11,455 nucleotides of DNA, from assembly GCA_037446075.1 (NCBI GenBank), contig JBBIJH010000078.1, positions 1 through 11,455 on the forward strand. Reading direction: 5' to 3'. Below, in pieces: positions 6,894 to 11,455 of this stretch (its first letter is position 1; every line of letters begins with the position of its first letter). The stretch comes from JBBIJH01 sp037446075 (GTDB lineage: Bacteria; Bacteroidota; Ignavibacteria; UBA10030; JAHEZR01). The notes below the pieces were generated by a model. The model was not told the DNA's origin. It saw nothing but the letters and a program-made list of their open reading frames with translations, and made no database searches. Both the position numbers and the translations under genes were made by a program.

Positions 6894-8366
6894 ATGAACG
6901 AGCAGGTCAACCAAGGGGACGCAGCCAAGAGCTCGGAAGCTGCTTTAGAGGTTTTACCGGAAGAACTTGAGAGAAGCCTTCACTACTCGGTCGTCGAAGT
7001 CGCCTATGCCGGCATCCTGGGCAATCTCGCAGGGGGGGTAATCCTTACAGGCTTTTTCCTAGCTCTCAAGGCTTCCGATGTGGAGATTGGAGTTCTGGGG
7101 GCTTTGCCGTTCTTCGCATACTTGTGGATGCTGCACGGCTCGTATCTCGTTGAGGAGATTGGAGACCGAAAACGGATCACGCTCACTGCGCTGTGGATCG
7201 CTCGCTCACTGTGGCCTGTTGTAATCATCCTCGCCTTACTTCAAATACCTGGGATTGAGACCCGCCGCGTCACTATTTTCCTTTTACTTTTTGCAGTTTA
7301 TAATATCTTCAACGGAATTGCCGGGCTGGCGTATACATCATGGCTCGTGGATCTCGTACCGGAAGACAGGCGGGGAAGGTTCTTCGCGAAAAGGAATTTC
7401 GCTCTCGGCTTCACGGGCATGGCCACGGCAATGCTCGGCGGCATGTTTCTCGATCTCTGGAACAAGCACATCCCGAATCGAGAGATGGAGGCGTTTGCAA
7501 TCGCCTTTGCCATCGCTACGGCGAGTGGCTTCCTTTCAAACCACTATCTGGGGAAGATTCACCATCCGCCATTCCACAAGCAAGCGTTCGACGCTCCCTT
7601 CTGGAAAATTGTGCAGCGGCCGTTCCGGGATAAGAATTTCCGCTATCTGATTCTTCTGCGGATTGTTCTTGACACATCGCTCAACATCGCCGGTCCCTTC
7701 TTCGTCGTCTATATGATCCGAGAGATGGGATTGGGTTTCTCCTTCGCTACCGCGATGGTGACGATTGCGGGTGTAGCCAGTCTGATTTCGGTGAATGCTT
7801 GGGGGAAGCTTGCTGACCGATACGGGAATAAACCACTTCTTGCAATCAGCATTATCGGCAAAGGGATCTTTCCTATTCTGTGGCTTTGGACTTCGCCGGA
7901 AACGTTTGCTCTCTATGTGTTTGCACACATGTTCGGCGTTTTCGATGCCGGGATCAACTTGACGGCCGGCAACATCGTGTTTGAAGTTGCTCCGCGTGCG
8001 TATACTTCAGTCTACTTTGGTGTGTTCTTTACTGCTGTTGGTGCGGCCTCTGCGATTGCTCCCATTCTCGGAGGGTTTCTGCTTCAAACGATGGAGGGGG
8101 TTGAGGTTCCGCTTGGTGTGGTTTCCCTCTCACACTTCAAGATTCTGTTTCTTTTCTCAGCCATCCTACGATTCGCATCCCTTCCCATGTTGAACCGCGT
8201 ACACGAGCCTGAGGCGAAACCAGTCGGGCACGTCGTCCGAGTAATCTGGAATGCGTGGAGTATGAACCCCGTAGAAGGCTTGCTCCAAACACTCCGGTAC
8301 CTTCTTACACCTGCAAGGCTCATCTCGGAAAAGTTCTCCCGGAGGGAAGATGAAGAGGAGTCATAG
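6894..8366 (+). CDS. MFS transporter, probable sugar carrier
   Basis: The 490-residue product is a major facilitator superfamily carrier with about 12 hydrophobic segments. A 30-40 residue cytosolic N-terminus rich in Glu precedes the first helix. The loop between helices 2 and 3 carries the motif-A remnant EEIGDRKR (87-94), and the second half repeats it as GKLADRYGNK (about 305-314). A conserved loop, DLVPEDRRGRFFAKRN, lies after helix 4. These are typical of an MFS subfamily found next to glycan-degradation genes, but the substrate cannot be read from sequence. The start at 6894 lies five bases after the GH172 stop and is preceded by AGGGGAG, which sits unusually close to the ATG. An earlier in-frame ATG at 6813 would overlap the GH172 gene by 76 bases and add residues unlike a membrane protein N-terminus. 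It overlaps the kinase gene by 17 bases, which implies translational coupling. Confidence 0.9.
   Translation: MNEQVNQGDAAKSSEAALEVLPEELERSLHYSVVEVAYAGILGNLAGGVILTGFFLALKASDVEIGVLGALPFFAYLWMLHGSYLVEEIGDRKRITLTALWIARSLWPVVIILALLQIPGIETRRVTIFLLLFAVYNIFNGIAGLAYTSWLVDLVPEDRRGRFFAKRNFALGFTGMATAMLGGMFLDLWNKHIPNREMEAFAIAFAIATASGFLSNHYLGKIHHPPFHKQAFDAPFWKIVQRPFRDKNFRYLILLRIVLDTSLNIAGPFFVVYMIREMGLGFSFATAMVTIAGVASLISVNAWGKLADRYGNKPLLAISIIGKGIFPILWLWTSPETFALYVFAHMFGVFDAGINLTAGNIVFEVAPRAYTSVYFGVFFTAVGAASAIAPILGGFLLQTMEGVEVPLGVVSLSHFKILFLFSAILRFASLPMLNRVHEPEAKPVGHVVRVIWNAWSMNPVEGLLQTLRYLLTPARLISEKFSRREDEEES
8341..8345 (+). promoter_or_regulatory. Ribosome binding site of the kinase gene, inside the transporter gene
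   Basis: GGAGG lies four bases before the kinase ATG at 8350 and within the last codons of the transporter gene, supporting this start and coupled translation of the two genes. Confidence 0.7.
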
Positions 8367-10008
8367 AAAGTACTCTATCGGTATCGACTTCGGCACAGAG
8401 TCGGCACGCATTGTTGTGGTCGATGTGACGAACGGTCGCACCGTGTCATCTGCTGTCCACACTTATCGGGACGGCGTGATTGACCAGCGAATTCCTCGTA
8501 CCAAGGTCGTGCTCCCACCCGACACTGCTCTTCAGAACCCCGCGGATTATCTTGAGGCCCTAAAACAGGGGACTCGTTCGGCGATGCGACAGGGAAGAGT
8601 CAACCCATCCGATGTAATCGGTCTTGGGATTGATTTCACTTCCTGCACGGTCCTCCCCGTTGATGAAGACTGGGAACCTCTGTGTTTCAAGAAGGAATTC
8701 CGACACGACCCGCACAGCTGGGTGAAATTGTGGAAACACCACAGTGCGCAGCCGGAAGCAGATCGCATCAACTTCGTGGCACAGGAGAGGAACGAAGCGT
8801 TCTTGAAGCGATACGGAGGGAAGATCTCCTCCGAATGGTTCTTCCCGAAAGTTCTAGAGGTTCTCAACAAGGCTCCTGACATCTACAGAGCGACCCACAA
8901 GTTCATTGAAGGGGGTGACTGGATCGTCTCGAAACTCACCGGACACGAGAAACGAAGCGCATGTCAGGCGGGTTACAAGGCAATGTGGTCAGCGGAGGAT
9001 GGGTTTCCGTCCAAAGAATATTTTCAGGCAGTGTCTCCTGCTCTTGGGCCTGTTGTAGACGAAAAGATGAGTCGAGAAATTTACCCCATGGGGACGAGGG
9101 CGGGATACTTGACCGATCAGATGTCGAAACTCACTGGGCTTCCGAAAGACGTAGCCGTCTCGATTGCCGTCATTGATGCGCATTCTGCGGTACCTGCGGC
9201 GACAGTCACCGAGCCCGGCAAAATGGTGATCATCATGGGCACTTCGGGTTGCCACATGATCTGTGATTCAAGAAAAGTGCAAGTGGAGGGAATTTCCGGT
9301 TACGTGTATGAAGGTATTCTTCCAGGCCTCTATGGCTATGAGGCAGGCCAGGCATCGATGGGGGATGTGTTTGCATGGTATGCGAGGATGCTGTCCGCTT
9401 TTGGGCGTACACATGAGACGATCTACGCCGATCTCGAGCGAAAAGCAAGAAAGATCAAGCCCGGGAAGTGTGGCCTCCTGGCACTTGAGTGGCTTAATGG
9501 TTGTCGGACTCCCCTGGTAGATGCCGATTTGAGTGGCATCATCGTTGGATTCACACTGGCGACTAGTGCGGAGGAAATCTATAGAACCTTACTGGAGGCG
9601 ACAGCATTTGGGACGAATCGGATTATCGAGACGTTCGAGAAGCATGGGGTAAGAGTAGATGCGCTTTATGCATGCGGGGGTCTCGCTGAAAGAAACAAGC
9701 TCTTGATGCAGATCATGGCAGATATTACAGGGAGGGAAATCCTTCTCGCGGCATCGCCTCATGCCAGTGCGCTCGGCGCAGCGATGTGGGGTGCTGTGGC
9801 AGCGGGCAGCTCCAAGGGAGGCTATGACTCGATAGTGGAGGCAGCAAAGAGGATGGCCCGAATCAAGAAAGAGCGCTACAGCCCGAATGAAGGGAGCCGG
9901 CAAGTGTATGCCGAACTCTACAAGGAGTATGTCACCCTGCAGGAGTACTTCGGTCGGGGTGCAAACCCGGTGATGAAAAAACTCAAGCAATTTCATCGAT
10001 CATGCTAG
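8350..10008 (+). CDS. AraB-family ribulokinase (FGGY carbohydrate kinase)
   Basis: This cytosolic enzyme transfers phosphate from ATP to a ketopentose, most likely ribulose, giving ribulose 5-phosphate. At 552 residues it has the normal AraB length. Landmarks: phosphate-1 loop IDFGTESAR (12-20), GLGIDFTSCTVLP (91-103), the AraB hallmark SSEWFFPK (160-167), a GYKAMW segment (208-213), the catalytic base Asp276 in VIDAHS, ATP-binding GTSGCHM (297-303), the substrate region EAGQASMGDVFAW (331-343), LEWLNGCRTPLVD (379-391) and ACGGLAERNKLLMQ (441-454). These align in order with E. coli AraB (SSEWFW, FDCHMG, GTSTCD, EAGQSAFGD, LDWFNGRRTP, LGGIARKNQ). AraB kinases can accept both L- and D-ribulose, so the stereochemistry is open; the neighbouring FucI-type isomerase favours D-ribulose. 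No AraA or AraD gene is in the window. Confidence 0.93.
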   Translation: MKRSHRKYSIGIDFGTESARIVVVDVTNGRTVSSAVHTYRDGVIDQRIPRTKVVLPPDTALQNPADYLEALKQGTRSAMRQGRVNPSDVIGLGIDFTSCTVLPVDEDWEPLCFKKEFRHDPHSWVKLWKHHSAQPEADRINFVAQERNEAFLKRYGGKISSEWFFPKVLEVLNKAPDIYRATHKFIEGGDWIVSKLTGHEKRSACQAGYKAMWSAEDGFPSKEYFQAVSPALGPVVDEKMSREIYPMGTRAGYLTDQMSKLTGLPKDVAVSIAVIDAHSAVPAATVTEPGKMVIIMGTSGCHMICDSRKVQVEGISGYVYEGILPGLYGYEAGQASMGDVFAWYARMLSAFGRTHETIYADLERKARKIKPGKCGLLALEWLNGCRTPLVDADLSGIIVGFTLATSAEEIYRTLLEATAFGTNRIIETFEKHGVRVDALYACGGLAERNKLLMQIMADITGREILLAASPHASALGAAMWGAVAAGSSKGGYDSIVEAAKRMARIKKERYSPNEGSRQVYAELYKEYVTLQEYFGRGANPVMKKLKQFHRSC

Positions 10009-10043
10009 AGAACGAGACTCATTCATATTCCCGCACGTTCTCT
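10007..10043 (+). repeat. Inverted repeat at the kinase stop codon
   Basis: AGAGAACG (10007-10014) and CGTTCTCT (10036-10043) form a perfect 8-bp stem around a 21-base loop. The left arm begins inside the kinase TAG. No T-run follows, so it is not an intrinsic terminator; it could be an mRNA processing or stability element between the kinase and isomerase cistrons. Confidence 0.5.
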
Positions 10044-10074
10044 CTGATCTCGCTGATGGGAGCGCAGGTTGTCA

Positions 10075-10099
10075 ACGACTCGAAGAGTCGTAGAGTCGT
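10075..10099 (+). repeat. Short hairpin with a duplicated right arm
   Basis: ACGACTC (10075-10081) pairs with GAGTCGT at 10085-10091 across a GAA loop. The same GAGTCGT occurs again at 10093-10099, so AGAGTCGT is present twice in tandem. The left arm could pair with either copy, giving two exclusive hairpins. It lies in the 196-base spacer 10009-10204, in which I see no convincing gene. Confidence 0.55.
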
Positions 10100-10193
10100 C
10101 AAGCTGGTTCGACAGATTTTAGGATCAACTTCATCCGCAATCCACAACGAAGTCTCCGCGTCTCTGCGAATATCCCTGAAGGAAAGCAAATCC

Positions 10194-10199
10194 AGGAGG
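10194..10199 (+). promoter_or_regulatory. Strong ribosome binding site of the isomerase gene
   Basis: A perfect AGGAGG lies five bases before the ATG at 10205. It is the best Shine-Dalgarno match in the window and fixes the isomerase start. Confidence 0.85.
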
Positions 10200-10204
10200 A
10201 ACAA

Positions 10205-11455
10205 ATGAAGAAAGCAAAGATCGGTCTCCTCACTTTCACGGACGGTCGGGAACCTATCCACAGGGCGCTAAGGCAGATGAACCTCGACTACCAACGTCGG
10301 ATGAGGAGGGCGCTTGAGGAGACTGGACTTTTCCAAGTTGTATCGGGCAGGGAAATCGTGTGGCATCCCACGGTTGCCAAGGAGGAATCACTCCGGTTGA
10401 AGGAGGAGGGAGTACGGGCGACTATCTTCAACTTTGCAGTCTGGAGTTTCCCGCATCTTGCGGCAATCGCGAGTGAATTTGCACCTGGCCCTTATCTTCT
10501 CTTCTCAAACATCAATCCCCGCTATCCGGGGATGGTCGGAATGTTGGCAAGTGCAGGTGCCATGGATCAAATTGGGAGATTCCACAAACGAGTTTCCGGC
10601 GACATCAAGGACAAGAAAGTCTTGGCAAGGGTTGTGAGCTTTCTCCGCGCTGCTGTGACAGTCAATCAATTGAAAGGAGAAACCTTTGGTCTCTTCGGAG
10701 GCAGGCCGATGGGAATGTATACGGCTGTTGCGAATCTCGATCAGTGGAAAAAGATGTTCGGGGTTGATGTGGAGCACATCGACCAGTATGAGATCGTGCG
10801 TCGCTCGGCACTCACCGACGCCAAGAAAGTGGACAAAGCACTGAAGTGGCTGGAAACGATGATGGGCAAAAACATTCACTACGACGGTAAGATCTTGACT
10901 CCCGAGAAACTAAAGATACAGCTCCGAGCGTACTATGCGGTGAAGGAGATCATCGAAGAGAATGCGATCGATTTCTTCGGGATCAAAGCCCAGCCAGAGT
11001 TGACGGATCATTTCTGCACTGAAGACATCATCGACGCATTCTTCAACGACCCATATGACTGGGACGGACCTCACGAGCCAATCGTCTGCGCAACGGAGGC
11101 GGACATGGATGGCGCACTGACGATGGAGATTTTCAAGCATCTCACCGGCGAGCCAGTGCTCTTTGCCGACGTTCGACACTATGACGAGGCCGACAACTTC
11201 TTCGACCTGTGCAACTCGGGTGCGCATGCGACGTACTTTGCCGGGAAGTCCTATGATCCGAGGAAGAACCTGAAGAAAGTACACTTCTGGCCGGAGGTTT
11301 TCTACTTCCCCTGCGGAGGAGCCTCAGTGATGCACTTTGCCCAGCCCGGGGAAGTCACGCTCGCCCGGCTTACACGTCGGAACAGCAAGTATTGGATGGC
11401 CATTGTCCCGGCCGAGTTCATCCTCTTCGATGATAAGAAGAACTGGAAGAAGGCG
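10205..11455 (+). CDS. L-fucose/D-arabinose isomerase-family protein (3' end missing)
   Basis: The frame is open from ATG 10205 to the right edge, giving 417 residues of an unfinished protein. It belongs to the FucI-type aldose-ketose isomerases (COG2407-like), cytosolic Mn-dependent enzymes that convert L-fucose to L-fuculose or D-arabinose to D-ribulose. Evidence: KAQPELTDHF (261-270), then CATEADMDGALTMEIF (295-310) and GEPVLFADVRHYD (315-327). Glu298 and Asp322 are 24 residues apart, exactly as Glu337 and Asp361, the metal-binding pair of E. coli FucI. Upstream, LLFSNINPRYPGMVGM (98-113) and FGLFGGRPMGMYT (161-173) are also typical of the family. The expected C-terminal metal-binding His lies beyond the window. 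The sequence lacks the motifs of classical L-arabinose isomerase AraA. Pairing with an AraB-type kinase suggests D-arabinose as substrate, but L-fucose or L-arabinose cannot be excluded. Confidence 0.88.
   Translation, partial: MKKAKIGLLTFTDGREPIHRALRQMNLDYQRRMRRALEETGLFQVVSGREIVWHPTVAKEESLRLKEEGVRATIFNFAVWSFPHLAAIASEFAPGPYLLFSNINPRYPGMVGMLASAGAMDQIGRFHKRVSGDIKDKKVLARVVSFLRAAVTVNQLKGETFGLFGGRPMGMYTAVANLDQWKKMFGVDVEHIDQYEIVRRSALTDAKKVDKALKWLETMMGKNIHYDGKILTPEKLKIQLRAYYAVKEIIEENAIDFFGIKAQPELTDHFCTEDIIDAFFNDPYDWDGPHEPIVCATEADMDGALTMEIFKHLTGEPVLFADVRHYDEADNFFDLCNSGAHATYFAGKSYDPRKNLKKVHFWPEVFYFPCGGASVMHFAQPGEVTLARLTRRNSKYWMAIVPAEFILFDDKKNWKKA

Noticed and set aside
10002..10208. A 68-codon open frame whose ATG overlaps the kinase stop and whose TGA overlaps the isomerase ATG
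   Set aside because: The overlaps are tempting, but there is no ribosome site before it, its end is just the isomerase Shine-Dalgarno region read as codons, the product is low-complexity Ser/Arg/Lys-rich with no motif, and hairpins and a repeat-like stretch fill the same bases.
1..11455. tRNA/rRNA genes, CRISPR arrays, insertion sequences or integrase sites
   Set aside because: I saw no spaced direct repeats, transposase motifs or tRNA-like cloverleaf; the window is almost fully taken up by ordinary metabolic and envelope genes.

Overview
The window looks like part of a bacterial chromosome with mid-range GC content. Every supported gene reads on the plus strand. Two lines of evidence point loosely to the FCB group (Bacteroidota/Ignavibacteria/KSB1/Latescibacteria-like lineages): a DUF5723-type outer-membrane beta-barrel protein, and the style of carbohydrate locus (GH172 enzymes, a cytosolic isomerase/kinase pair and an MFS carrier). 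Clear AGGAGG ribosome binding sites argue against a typical Bacteroidia member, which usually lacks them. This placement is an inference, not an identification.

Layout. (1) Bases 2-2556 hold two cell-envelope genes: the 3' part of a large beta-rich protein of unknown family, then a DUF5723-like beta-barrel protein. A strong intrinsic terminator at 2591-2617 closes this unit. (2) Bases 2557-2787 are a spacer with only weak promoter candidates. (3) From 2788 to the right edge runs a tightly packed sugar-utilisation operon: an RbsB-like sugar-binding lipoprotein; a GH172 (DUF2961) glycosidase without a signal peptide; a second, secreted GH172 enzyme with about 310 extra C-terminal residues; an MFS transporter; an AraB-family ribulokinase; and, after a 196-base spacer containing inverted repeats, an L-fucose/D-arabinose isomerase-family protein that runs off the window.

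How the genes may work together. GH172 enzymes are known to act on alpha-D-fructofuranosides and alpha-D-arabinofuranosides. FucI-type isomerases commonly accept D-arabinose and give D-ribulose, and AraB-type kinases can phosphorylate ribulose. The simplest joint reading is a D-arabinofuranoside (D-arabinan or D-Araf-decorated glycan) degradation pathway: outside cleavage by the secreted GH172, capture and uptake by the lipoprotein and/or MFS carrier, inside trimming by the cytosolic GH172, then D-arabinose to D-ribulose to D-ribulose 5-phosphate. Each family assignment is well supported by motifs. The substrate is inferred, and L-arabinose, L-fucose or fructofuranosides remain possible.
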